Origin: an uncultured Flavobacteriaceae bacterium
GTDB lineage: Bacteria > Bacteroidota > Bacteroidia > Flavobacteriales > Flavobacteriaceae
DNA: 46,698 nucleotides
Assembly: GCA_938029725.1 (NCBI GenBank)
Contig: CALHGE010000056.1
Span: 1 to 46,698 of the forward strand
Direction of reading: 5' to 3'
Part shown: piece by piece, positions 25,607-33,644 of the stretch
Layout of the letters: the number at the start of each line of letters is the position of its first letter
Numbering within the stretch: the stretch's first letter is position 1
Notes under the pieces: generated by a model
What the model was told of the DNA's origin: nothing
Seen by the model: only the letters and a program-made list of their open reading frames with translations
Databases searched by the model: none
Made by a program: the position numbers and the translations under genes

Positions 25607-27226
25607 ATGAAAAATTCAACATTAACAAAAAGTCTAGTTATTTTTCTGAGCATTATAACGCTCAGCGCATGCACAAAACAAAAAAAGAAACGAGTCATCA
25701 ACTTTCCAAAAACAGATTTGGCATCGGAAAACATGATACCGAAACCCTTAAAAGTGATTCCGACAAATAACGGCTTTGCCTTAGATGAGTATACTGCAAT
25801 TTATACTTCTGAGAACGCAGTCGGTTTTGAAGAGCTTGGAAACTTTTTAGCAAAAAAAATAAAAGCTAAGACGGACTTAGACGTGCAAGTCAATGTAAAC
25901 GAAATTCCAAATATGGAAACCGTCATTTACATCAACCAATCTGATAGCATTGATTTCGTAGGTCCGGAAGCGTATCAACTCTATATCACCCAAGATTCTG
26001 TGATTCTGAACTCAAATACTGCTGAGGGTGCTTTTAGAGGTATTCAAACCCTAAGGCAGATCATTCCTGAAGCTAGCAATGATACCTTGACTACAAATCC
26101 GGTTTGGACCATCCCGACAGGAAAAATTATAGATAGTCCACAATTTGAATATCGCGGTTCTATGCTTGATGTTGCTCGGCATTTCTTTAGTGTAGAAGAT
26201 GTGAAAAAATATATTGACCTACTCGCCTATTACAAGTACAATGTTTTGCATTTACACTTGACAGATGATCAGGGATGGCGCATCGAAATTAAATCTTGGC
26301 CCCTTTTAACTGAAATTGGTGGAAGTACTGAAGTTGGCGGTGAAGCAGGTGGGTTCTATACACAAGAAGAATACAAAGACCTTGTAGCTTATGCCACAGA
26401 ACGTCATATCACAATAGTACCTGAGATTGATATGCCAGGGCATACCAATGCCGCATCCGTAGCATACCCCGTTTTTAATGGTAATGGTATAAAGCCTGAA
26501 CTCTACGAAGGCACTCAGGTAGGCAAAAGTACATTTGCTACAAGAAAAGATACGCTGTATTCCTTTTTAGATGACGTGGTAAGAGAAATTTCTGCCATCA
26601 CACCTGGGCCATACTTTCACATTGGAGGCGATGAAAGTCATGTAACAAAAAAGAAAGATTACATCTACTTTGTAGAAAAAATAGAAAAAATAGTCCAAAA
26701 GCATGGCAAAAAAATGATTGGATGGGATGAGATTGGGCAAGCCGATGTTGATTCTACCTCTATTTCTCAGTATTGGGCTAGCAAGAAAAATGCAATGAGC
26801 GCGGTTTCAAAGGGCATGAAAATTATTTTATCTCCTGCAACAAAGGCGTATTTAGATATGGAATACGATACCCTTTCAAAACACGGCCTACATTGGGCAG
26901 CCTATATTCCAACAGATACTGCTTATGTCTGGACACCAGAAGCCTACGAGGGTATTCCAATGGAAAATATTTTAGGTATTGAAGCGCCTTTATGGTCCGA
27001 AACCATAAGTAATATAGGAGAACTAGAATACTTGGCCTTTCCGCGTGCTATAGGATACGCAGAATTAAGTTGGACGATACAAGAGAATAGAGACTGGGAA
27101 AATTATAAAGTACGTTTAGCAAATCAAGCACCCTACTTAGATCGAATGAATGTAAAGTACTACCCCTCACCACGCATTGATTGGAAGAAGAGTAAGTATT
27201 CTTATTCTGAAATTAAGAAAGACTAA
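25607..27226 (+). CDS. Family 20 beta-N-acetylhexosaminidase, lipoprotein
   Basis: The 539-residue enzyme starts with a lipoprotein signal (LSAC, Cys22). Residues 42-170 form the N-terminal GH20b domain. The catalytic barrel starts near residue 180 with FEYRGSMLDVARHFF, LHLHLTDDQGWRIEIKSWP and EIDMPGHT. The catalytic pair is Asp342-Glu343 in HIGGDESH; the substrate tryptophans appear in SQYWASK and PLWSET. It releases terminal GlcNAc or GalNAc from chitin oligomers, glycoproteins or peptidoglycan, in the periplasm or at the surface. It follows two exported esterases. Confidence 0.95.
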   Translation: MKNSTLTKSLVIFLSIITLSACTKQKKKRVINFPKTDLASENMIPKPLKVIPTNNGFALDEYTAIYTSENAVGFEELGNFLAKKIKAKTDLDVQVNVNEIPNMETVIYINQSDSIDFVGPEAYQLYITQDSVILNSNTAEGAFRGIQTLRQIIPEASNDTLTTNPVWTIPTGKIIDSPQFEYRGSMLDVARHFFSVEDVKKYIDLLAYYKYNVLHLHLTDDQGWRIEIKSWPLLTEIGGSTEVGGEAGGFYTQEEYKDLVAYATERHITIVPEIDMPGHTNAASVAYPVFNGNGIKPELYEGTQVGKSTFATRKDTLYSFLDDVVREISAITPGPYFHIGGDESHVTKKKDYIYFVEKIEKIVQKHGKKMIGWDEIGQADVDSTSISQYWASKKNAMSAVSKGMKIILSPATKAYLDMEYDTLSKHGLHWAAYIPTDTAYVWTPEAYEGIPMENILGIEAPLWSETISNIGELEYLAFPRAIGYAELSWTIQENRDWENYKVRLANQAPYLDRMNVKYYPSPRIDWKKSKYSYSEIKKD

Positions 27227-27331
27227 ACCGTTTATAAGATGTGAACTAGTATCGGTTTATATCCTATGAGGAAATCCAATTAAAAAAACCTTTAAACGCC
27301 GATTTCAAAGAAGTGTTTAAATTTATAAAAC

Positions 27332-27835
27332 ATGATTGATTCATCAAATATTTGTTTGCCTTGCGGATTATGCTGTGATGGCACCTTGATTGGTTACGTG
27401 CAGCTCGATCGTGAAGAATTGCACGTTTTGAAAGACTTAATGGAGATAGAAGGTACACATGAAAATGGGTTTTTTCTTCAACCCTGTAGCAATTATTGCG
27501 ATGGTTGTACCATTTATTCAGACAGACCGAAACAATGTGATAACTTTAATTGTGGCCTTTTAAAATCTTTCGAACAAAAGGAATTGAATTATGATTCGGC
27601 TACGGAGGTAATCAAACTGGTTAAGCAAAAAAAGGCTGGTATAGAAAAAAAGTTTACTGCATTAGGTTTTGAGCTGAAATCCAAATCATTTCATTTTAAA
27701 ATGGTCGAATTAAACAAGTTGTTGCAGAAAAAAAAATCTGTAGCATCAGCAACACAAAACGATCTAGAACTACTATCAGATCTTGAACAACTCGATAGCC
27801 TGGTATCACATAAATTTGGTGTCTCTTTATATTAA
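27332..27835 (+). CDS. YkgJ-family cysteine cluster protein
   Basis: The 167-residue protein opens with the CxxCxxCC pattern (Cys8, Cys11, Cys14, Cys15) of the putative zinc- or iron-chelating YkgJ family. A second cysteine set follows (PCSNYCDGCTIYSDRP, then QCDNFNC), as expected. The C-terminal half is charged, helical and lacks known motifs. No signal peptide; it likely binds a metal or an Fe-S cluster in the cytoplasm, with no experimental role to cite. It stands alone 105 bases after the GH20 gene and is followed by 265 bases without a gene. Confidence 0.87.
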   Translation: MIDSSNICLPCGLCCDGTLIGYVQLDREELHVLKDLMEIEGTHENGFFLQPCSNYCDGCTIYSDRPKQCDNFNCGLLKSFEQKELNYDSATEVIKLVKQKKAGIEKKFTALGFELKSKSFHFKMVELNKLLQKKKSVASATQNDLELLSDLEQLDSLVSHKFGVSLY

Positions 27836-28100
27836 CACTAAAAGAGTATGGACTGAACAAAAGAACTTAAATTGTCACTTTTACTTAATAATTTTATAAA
27901 AAGGTTCTAAATAGGGGCTTAGGCCTAAATCAAGAGCTTTATGTATTTCTATACTATCGCAACATCTATGCATTACAAACCTGTAGAATATTTTATGCGA
28001 GAATAGACACAAATCAAACAGTTTTGCTAGCATTAAGCTAAAACTGAGACCAGCTAATTACTGCGCTACTATGCATAGCTAAGGCATTAAACAAACTATT

Positions 28101-28610
28101 ATGAAAGACAATAAATATCCAAAATCCTTTTCGCACATAGGAATTACAGTACCCGACATCTACAAAGCAGTTGAGTTTTATCAAGAGGTAATGGGCTGGT
28201 ATGTTATCATGTCACCATCAAAAGTCACAAAAGAAAGAGAGACGGCAATTGGACAAATGTGTATTGATGTCTTTGGAGAGGATTGGGAAGAATTCGAAAT
28301 AGCACACCTATCTACCTCCGATGGAATTGGCATTGAGTTATTTTCATTTTCTCATGGAATTAAAGAAGCTCCTGAATTCAACCCTTTTAATACTGGTCTT
28401 TTCCACTTTTGCGTACAAGACCCAAATATTGAAGACTTGACAAATAAAATAGTAGCCTACGGAGGGAAACAACGGATGCCCATAAGAGAATACTACCCCA
28501 ACGAAAAACCTTTTAAAATGGTTTATGTTGAAGATCCTTTCGGAATCGTCTTCGAAATATATACCCACAGTTATGAATTAACCTATTCATCTGGAGCGTA
28601 TCAAAAATAA
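28101..28610 (+). CDS. VOC superfamily (glyoxalase/bleomycin-resistance-like) protein
   Basis: The 169-residue protein shows one vicinal-oxygen-chelate module pair: FSHIGITVPDIYKAVEFYQEVMGW at the start, IELFSFSHG in the middle, LFHFCVQDPNIEDL, and the closing YVEDPFGIVFEIYTHSYE with the usual metal-site Glu. The His and Glu ligands at these places suggest a metal-dependent enzyme (glyoxalase, dioxygenase or resistance protein), but the substrate cannot be named. It is a single gene in an accessory region, bounded by spacers with palindromic repeats. Confidence 0.87.
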   Translation: MKDNKYPKSFSHIGITVPDIYKAVEFYQEVMGWYVIMSPSKVTKERETAIGQMCIDVFGEDWEEFEIAHLSTSDGIGIELFSFSHGIKEAPEFNPFNTGLFHFCVQDPNIEDLTNKIVAYGGKQRMPIREYYPNEKPFKMVYVEDPFGIVFEIYTHSYELTYSSGAYQK

Positions 28611-28626
28611 AAACGCTTAACCATAC

Positions 28627-28730
28627 AAGCGCTGAACAAATGCGGTTTCAGATGTAGTTACAAGGTTTGCGTATTCCTGCCGGCAGACAGGTTTCTAAAC
28701 TCAAAAACTAAGAAAAATGATCGAGCGCTT
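28627..28730. repeat. Imperfectly palindromic spacer with a REP-like core, cassette-boundary-like
   Basis: AAGCGCT (28627-28633) and AGCGCTT (28724-28730) form outer arms about 90 bases apart. Inside lies CCTGCCGGCAGACAGG (28676-28691), with a perfect 10-bp palindrome CTGCCGGCAG, a core I recall from short extragenic palindromes of Flavobacteriaceae. AAGGTTTG at 28662-28669 and CGAGCGCTT at 28722-28730 recur at 30011-30030 after the GNAT gene. The layout resembles a folded recombination site, but canonical attC core sites are not evident. Confidence 0.4.
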
Positions 28731-28857
28731 ATTCGAAATGTCGTCATCTTTAAATCAAGCTTGTTGCAACCGAAACCTTTGGAGTCAATGAAATAAACAA
28801 CGGCGCACCTATCAGACTTATCTAAAGTCTAGTATATTGCATTCATAAACTAGTATT

Positions 28858-29082
28858 ATGAAATTAAACTTATTGTCTTGTGATGCTCAGAGACCAGATA
28901 AAAGAGCAATTGCCAAATGTATTGCAGAAATTTCATCTAGCATTGATCAATCCTTATCGAATGAGCTTACCGCTATTCTTTTGGAAGGAGATGCAGTAGA
29001 TATTGAAGTTGAAGATAGAAACTCTGGCTCGGCCTTAAGAGCTTTACGAAAACTAAGTATCGACTACGAAATTATAGAATGA
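28858..29082 (+). CDS. Small hypothetical protein
   Basis: This 74-residue protein has the pattern of a compact alpha/beta domain: a beta strand (KLNLLSC), a helix with DKRAIAKCIAEI, and a second half with LTAILLEGDAVDIEVEDRNSGSALRALRKL. No signal peptide and no motif I can name. I take it as real because it opens with ATG and has balanced, protein-like composition, but it is isolated, with over 200 bases of non-coding DNA on each side. The role is unknown. Confidence 0.55.
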   Translation: MKLNLLSCDAQRPDKRAIAKCIAEISSSIDQSLSNELTAILLEGDAVDIEVEDRNSGSALRALRKLSIDYEIIE

Positions 29083-29313
29083 ATTAAAGTACGGATACGA
29101 TTTTTTTATCATCGTAAACTAATTTCATAAGCAACAAGGATCAAGGTCATTACTCGGATAGAATTTCGAATAGAACACACTATGGTATCTACTTCAACTA
29201 TCGTCTAGTTGCCTTATCCAAATTGTATTAACAAGAAGATGTCGTTCAAATAAAAACGCCTACAACACAGCCCTTATAACCTCTCTATAGAAAAATTTTA
29301 TGTATTATAAAAA

Positions 29314-29865
29314 ATGAAGGCAATCACATTATTGACAGAGAGATTACACCTGAGATTAATTGAATCGTCTGACTTGACTTCAATACATGCGCTACATTCT
29401 CTTCCAGAAACGGATAAGTATAACACCTTAGGAATTCCAAAAGATATTCAGGAAACAAAATCAATTGTAGAAGCTTGGATTACAGCAAACAACAATTCTG
29501 AATCAAAGAATTTAACTTTTGCAATAGAGCAAGCCATTTCTAAAACATTTATTGGACTAATTGCTTTAAAAATTGGAAATGAAAAATTTAAAAATGGAGA
29601 GGTATGGTATAAATTACATTCCGATTATTGGGGTAAAGGCTTTGGTACAGAAGCGCTCAATTCAATACTAAAATTTGGGTTTGAAAAAATAAAACTTCAT
29701 AGAATTGAGGCTGGATGTGCTATTGAAAATATTGGTTCAATAAAAATATTAGAAAAAGCTGGCATGACTAGAGAAGGGCGAAAAAGACAAGTTTTACCCT
29801 TAAAATCTGGATGGTCAGACAATTTCGAATATGCAATTCTAGAAACTGATAAGAGAAAAGAGTAA
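29314..29865 (+). CDS. GNAT family N-acetyltransferase (RimJ/RimL type)
   Basis: The 183-residue protein follows the RimJ/RimL branch of the GNAT fold: TERLHLRLIESSDLTSIHAL at the start, then FAIEQAISKTFIGLIALKIG, the acetyl-CoA site around YWGKGFGTEALNSIL, and the signature IENIGSIKILEKAGMTREG. It should transfer an acetyl group to a protein N-terminus or a small amine. The coding sequence is somewhat more AT-rich than its neighbours and sits between two spacers that share short palindromic motifs, which suggests a laterally acquired cassette-like gene. Confidence 0.92.
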   Translation: MKAITLLTERLHLRLIESSDLTSIHALHSLPETDKYNTLGIPKDIQETKSIVEAWITANNNSESKNLTFAIEQAISKTFIGLIALKIGNEKFKNGEVWYKLHSDYWGKGFGTEALNSILKFGFEKIKLHRIEAGCAIENIGSIKILEKAGMTREGRKRQVLPLKSGWSDNFEYAILETDKRKE

Positions 29866-30233
29866 GCTTCAACCACCTATGCAATACTTTCAAAATTAAC
29901 AAAAAAAGGGCATCAGGAGTATTGTGTCTCCGACTTGATTGTAAAAGGCTAATTGCAGACTGAGCCATGTGAGCGCAGCAAAATAAAGGCGCTAATGAAA
30001 ACCAAATAGTAAGGTTTGTCGAGCGCTTCTTCAAACTAAATACAAGGCATCTCATCTGCTACTACCAATTGTTTTAAATTTCATCTGCTCGTCTTATTTT
30101 TTCTTTAGATTTAAGTTCACAGCGATGCTACTATATGTAAGAAAATAAAACAATTTTGTTTTAGAAAACATCTTGAGAAGTTGGCGAAAAATTATATATT
30201 TAAAAAAAATAATCCAATCTTAAAGTATAAGCA
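29866..30233. other. Spacer after the GNAT gene, with motifs shared with the spacer at 28.6 kb
   Basis: This 368-base stretch has no gene I can support. AAGGTTTG (30011-30018) and CGAGCGCTTCTTC (30020-30032) repeat elements found at 28662-28734. Just upstream AGCGC and GCGCT (about 29973-29994) form an inverted repeat. The rest is AT-rich and includes the promoter side of the downstream lipoprotein gene. Confidence 0.45.
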
Positions 30234-30854
30234 ATGAAGTTCTCCAAACTCATCTTTACCGTTTCTCTTACATCACTTTTATTTAGTTGTGCTTCTAGCT
30301 ATCAGTCCATTCAGCCTAAGGCTTTGAACTACAAATCTAGTAGTGTTTCCGAGAATATCTCCTTAGCGTATAAATACGATCTGTTAGATAATAAATATGC
30401 TAAGAAAGAAACTAGAAATAATATAAAACTCGTTGCCATCAAAGTTACCAATAGCTCTGATCAGAGCATCAGATTTGGTGACGACGTATCCTTGGTATAT
30501 GAAAATGGGGCTAAGGTACCTACCTTTACTAATAGTCAGACCTTTAAATTTCTAAAACAGCAACCAGCTACACACCTACTCTATCTTTTGTTAACACCAG
30601 TAAACTTATTTACCACTACATCTAGTGGACCCCAGTTAGAAACGAAGACTACACCAATTGGCCTTGTCATAGGCCCTGGCTTGGCAGGAGGCAATATGAT
30701 TGCAGCAAGCTCGGCAAACAAGAAGTTCAAAAATGATCTTTACGCGAATGAAATTGATGGAACTATCATAGAACCAGGCAAGACTGCTTATGGCCTGATC
30801 GGAATTAAATCAAATACATACGATGCAATTCGCCTGGCATTTAAAGCCAATTAA
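30234..30854 (+). CDS. Lipoprotein of unknown function
   Basis: The 206-residue protein has a clear lipoprotein signal (LLFSC, Cys19). The mature part has beta-strand patterns (ISLAYKYDLLDNKYAKKETRNNIKLVAIKVTN), a segment with SIRFGDDVSLVYENG, and a hydrophobic, glycine-rich stretch (TPIGLVIGPGLAGGNMIAAS) that may be a second hairpin or a membrane contact. I recall no named family. It stands alone, closed by a strong bidirectional terminator, and is convergent with the DUF5606 gene. Confidence 0.75.
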   Translation: MKFSKLIFTVSLTSLLFSCASSYQSIQPKALNYKSSSVSENISLAYKYDLLDNKYAKKETRNNIKLVAIKVTNSSDQSIRFGDDVSLVYENGAKVPTFTNSQTFKFLKQQPATHLLYLLLTPVNLFTTTSSGPQLETKTTPIGLVIGPGLAGGNMIAASSANKKFKNDLYANEIDGTIIEPGKTAYGLIGIKSNTYDAIRLAFKAN

Positions 30855-30905
30855 TGCACACAAAAATCAGCTTCTAGACCCCATACATTAAAAATTATCG
30901 CACAA

Positions 30906-30943
30906 AAAAAGCCCTAATAGAAAACATCCTATTAGGGCTTTTT
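30906..30943. terminator. Strong bidirectional terminator between convergent genes
   Basis: A perfect 15-bp stem, AAAAAGCCCTAATAG with CTATTAGGGCTTTTT, encloses an 8-base loop. T-runs follow the stem on both strands, so it can end the lipoprotein transcript (+) and the DUF5606-def-ruvX transcript (-). Confidence 0.93.
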
Positions 30944-30965
30944 ATATAATACATCATTTAAAGCA

Positions 30966-31388
30966 CTACTCCTCCTCTGAGGATGAATCTTCTTGGTCTT
31001 CAGAAAAATCGGTAATCCCGTTTTTCTGCAACAGATTGTACCATTGAATAACTTTCTTGATATCGCTAGCATATACACGGTCCTCATCATAATTAGGAAG
31101 CACCTCAAAGAAATACTCTTCTAATTTTATCTTTTCCGATTTGTGAGAAATCGCAGTTTCTCCCCCCTTTTCTTTTACTTGTATTTTTTGAAATACTTCT
31201 CGTAAAGGCAATTCCTCCTCAAGGGTGTAAATGGCGATTTCAGAAAGAACACTTACATTACTTCTGAGACCAACAGTTATCTTTTTTCCGTCTAATAAAG
31301 ATTCAGCAACGAAGCCAGCTCTTGTTTGTGTCAATAGTTTGTAGAGCCCTGGCTTTCCTCCTATTGATAATATTTTATCTAAACTCAT
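30966..31388 (-). CDS. DUF5606 domain protein
   Basis: The 140-residue protein matches the DUF5606 family, which is widespread in Bacteroidetes and of unknown function: SLDKILSIGGKPGLYKLL at the start, RAGFVAESLLDGKKITVGLR, and the stretch DEDRVYASDIKKVIQWYNLL. It ends in an acidic tail. Cytoplasmic. It lies 66 bases downstream of def, in line with ruvX and def, so it belongs to the same transcript. The name is firm; the role is unknown. Confidence 0.92.
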   Translation of the reverse strand: MSLDKILSIGGKPGLYKLLTQTRAGFVAESLLDGKKITVGLRSNVSVLSEIAIYTLEEELPLREVFQKIQVKEKGGETAISHKSEKIKLEEYFFEVLPNYDEDRVYASDIKKVIQWYNLLQKNGITDFSEDQEDSSSEEE

Positions 31389-31454
31389 GTATTTTCTATT
31401 ACTCTAAAAATTCAGTGAACAAATATGAAACATTTCCTTTAATTGAAAAGGGTT

Positions 31455-32045
31455 TTAACGCGCTTTTTTGATATTAGGAAAACGCATACGGTAGTCAACA
31501 CTAATTTTTCCTTTAGAAATATTAGCCAATCTACCTTTTAATACTCGTTTTTTCAAACCCGAAAGCTTATCAGTAAAAAGCACTCCTTCAATATGATCAT
31601 ATTCATGTTGAATAATTCGCGCCAAAAGCCCATCATACGTTTCCGTGTGTGATTTAAAGTTTTCATCCATATAACTTATCGTTATGGTCTCTTTTCGCTT
31701 CACGTCTTCACGCACATCAGGGATACTCAAACAACCTTCATTGAAAGCCCATTCCTCACCAACTTCTTCATCAATATATGCATTGATAAATGCTTTTTTA
31801 AACCCTTCTAGTTTTTTTCTCTCCTCCTCGGAAAGCTCTTCATCATCGGCAAAAGGAGATCCATCTACTAAAAATATTCGAATAGGCAAGCCGATTTGTG
31901 GCGCAGCTAGGCCCACTCCACTGGCCCCGTACATGGTCTCCCACATATTGACTAGTAATTCTTTTAACTTCGGATAATCTTTATCAATATCAGTTCCAAC
32001 TTTTCGTAAAACTGGATCACCATATGCAATTATGGGTAGTATCAT
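31455..32045 (-). CDS. def: Peptide deformylase
   Basis: This enzyme removes the formyl group from the N-terminal methionine of new proteins. The 196-residue protein has all three motifs: GVGLAAPQIG (residues 43-52), EGCLSIP (103-109) with the metal-binding cysteine, and QHEYDH (146-151) with both histidines and the catalytic glutamate. A short acidic insertion around residues 66-80 (ADDEELSEEERK) is common in Bacteroidetes. Its ATG directly follows the ruvX stop codon, showing coupled translation. Confidence 0.97.
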   Translation of the reverse strand: MILPIIAYGDPVLRKVGTDIDKDYPKLKELLVNMWETMYGASGVGLAAPQIGLPIRIFLVDGSPFADDEELSEEERKKLEGFKKAFINAYIDEEVGEEWAFNEGCLSIPDVREDVKRKETITISYMDENFKSHTETYDGLLARIIQHEYDHIEGVLFTDKLSGLKKRVLKGRLANISKGKISVDYRMRFPNIKKAR

Positions 32046-32456
32046 TTAATTTCTATTTAAATAGGCTTGAAGAATAATAGTCGCGCTAATTTCATCTACC
32101 AATGCCTTATCTCTTCGTTGTTTTTTCTTTAAACCGCTATCAATCATTGTACGCATTGCCATTTTCGAAGTGAAACGTTCATCTTCTCTAACGATCGGTA
32201 ATTCTGGAAATACTTTTTTCAAGCGATTTAAAAACGGAGCAATAAACAATTCGGCTTCTGAAGGCGTATTGTTCATTTGTTTAGGTTCTCCGACTACAAA
32301 CCGCTCTACATTCTCCTCTGAGACATATTTTTTTAAAAAATCGATTAACTCATGAGAAGCAACCGTAGTTAGACCAGAAGCTATTAACTGTAACTCATCA
32401 GTTACCGCAATTCCGGTTCTCTTTCTACCGTAATCTAAGGCGACGATTCTTCCCAA
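32046..32456 (-). CDS. ruvX: Holliday junction resolvase-like RuvX/YqgF
   Basis: RuvX/YqgF is an RNase H-fold nuclease involved in pre-16S rRNA processing and possibly recombination. From the TTG at 32456 it has 137 residues, the usual length, opening with GRIVALDYGRKRTGIAVTDE. Family residues follow: VVGEP, DERFTS and DEISATIILQAYL. An ATG at 32567 would add 37 residues of unrelated sequence, so I prefer the TTG start. It abuts def with no gap, and the dapD gene lies divergently beyond about 275 bases. Confidence 0.9.
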   Translation of the reverse strand: MGRIVALDYGRKRTGIAVTDELQLIASGLTTVASHELIDFLKKYVSEENVERFVVGEPKQMNNTPSEAELFIAPFLNRLKKVFPELPIVREDERFTSKMAMRTMIDSGLKKKQRRDKALVDEISATIILQAYLNRN

Positions 32457-32703
32457 CGTATTTTTTTTTGCAAAACTAATGGATAATCTCGAATAATGTA
32501 TTAAAAAATTTATTCCGTTCGACACCAGCCACAAACTACAGGCTTGCGCTACCGTTTTAAAATTCACCGCAGCTAATTATTGCTAAATATTAGCACAGGC
32601 AATGTTTTTTTTAATTTTCAAGGTCATATTAAAGTTTTACTACTCTGTTGGAGCTAATTTGTGATAACTGTAAAATTGAGGAATCATTTAATCCGGGACT
32701 ACT

Positions 32704-32711
32704 TATATTTG
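32704..32711 (+). promoter_or_regulatory. Candidate -7 promoter box for dapD
   Basis: TATATTTG matches TAnnTTTG, 19 bases before the dapD start. A TTG at 32676-32678 lies 25 bases upstream, slightly farther than the usual 17-23, so the pair is only suggestive. Confidence 0.35.
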
Positions 32712-32730
32712 TCGAAATTTTAGAAAGCGC

Positions 32731-33546
32731 ATGACCGATTTAAGAAATACTATAGAAGCTGCATGGGAAAACCGTGACTTATTAAATGAAAGTGCTACCC
32801 AAGAAGCTATTCGCGAAGTAATTAATTTGTTAGATATTGGAAAGCTGCGTTGTGCAGAACCAACCCGAGATGGATGGCAAATCAATGCGTGGGTTAAAAA
32901 GGGAGTTGTATTGTACTTTCCGATACAAAAAATGGAAACCATAGAAGTTGGCATTTTTGAATATCACGATAAAATTCCATTAAAAAGAGGCTATGCTGAA
33001 AAAGGGATCCGCGTTGTTCCTCATGCGGTTGCAAGACATGGTTCATATATTTCTAAAGGAACAATTCTAATGCCAAGTTATGTAAATATAGGCGCCTACG
33101 TTGATGAAGGCACTATGGTAGACACATGGGCTACTGTAGGAAGCTGCGCACAAATTGGAAAAAATGTTCATTTAAGCGGTGGTGTAGGAATTGGAGGGGT
33201 TCTTGAACCGCTACAAGCGGCACCTGTAATTATTGAAGACAATGCTTTTATAGGCTCAAGATGCATTGTTGTTGAGGGTGTTAGAGTGGAGAAAGAAGCA
33301 GTTTTAGGGGCCAATGTAGTGCTTACAGCTTCAACCAAAATCATTGATGTTACTGGCGATGAGCCTGTAGAAATGAAAGGTAGGGTTCCTTCACGTTCAG
33401 TTGTTATACCTGGGAGTTACACAAAGAAATTTCCAGCGGGAGATTATCAGGTTCCTTGCGCTTTAATTATTGGCACACGAAAGGAAAGTACCGATAAAAA
33501 GACCTCATTGAACAATGCCCTAAGAGAACATAATGTTGCCGTGTAA
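32731..33546 (+). CDS. dapD: 2,3,4,5-tetrahydropyridine-2,6-dicarboxylate N-succinyltransferase
   Basis: DapD succinylates tetrahydrodipicolinate in the lysine/diaminopimelate pathway, which feeds peptidoglycan. The 271-residue protein has the helical N-terminal domain, with EPTRDGWQINAWVKKGVVLYFP, and a left-handed beta-helix of hexapeptide repeats (MPSYVNIGAYVDEGTMVDTW, then VGSCAQIGKNVHLSGG, then GGVLEPLQAAPVIIEDN), closing with the ALIIGTRKESTDKKTSLN segment. All typical of DapD. It is divergent from ruvX and is not in an operon with other dap genes. Confidence 0.97.
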   Translation: MTDLRNTIEAAWENRDLLNESATQEAIREVINLLDIGKLRCAEPTRDGWQINAWVKKGVVLYFPIQKMETIEVGIFEYHDKIPLKRGYAEKGIRVVPHAVARHGSYISKGTILMPSYVNIGAYVDEGTMVDTWATVGSCAQIGKNVHLSGGVGIGGVLEPLQAAPVIIEDNAFIGSRCIVVEGVRVEKEAVLGANVVLTASTKIIDVTGDEPVEMKGRVPSRSVVIPGSYTKKFPAGDYQVPCALIIGTRKESTDKKTSLNNALREHNVAV

Positions 33547-33644
33547 TTTTGTAAGAATTTTACAGGAGTAATTATACTAATTTGTGTTTTTTGAAGTTCT
33601 TATACCAGACCACTCCAATATGAATAATCTACCTAATCATAGCT

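Noticed and set aside
29768..30055. 95-residue ORF on - after the GNAT gene
   Set aside because: Antisense to the GNAT end and into repeat-bearing spacer; Leu/Phe/Arg-rich, no family pattern.
32457..32567. 37-residue extension of RuvX from an ATG at 32567
   Set aside because: Not part of the family; the 137-residue form from TTG fits the usual length.
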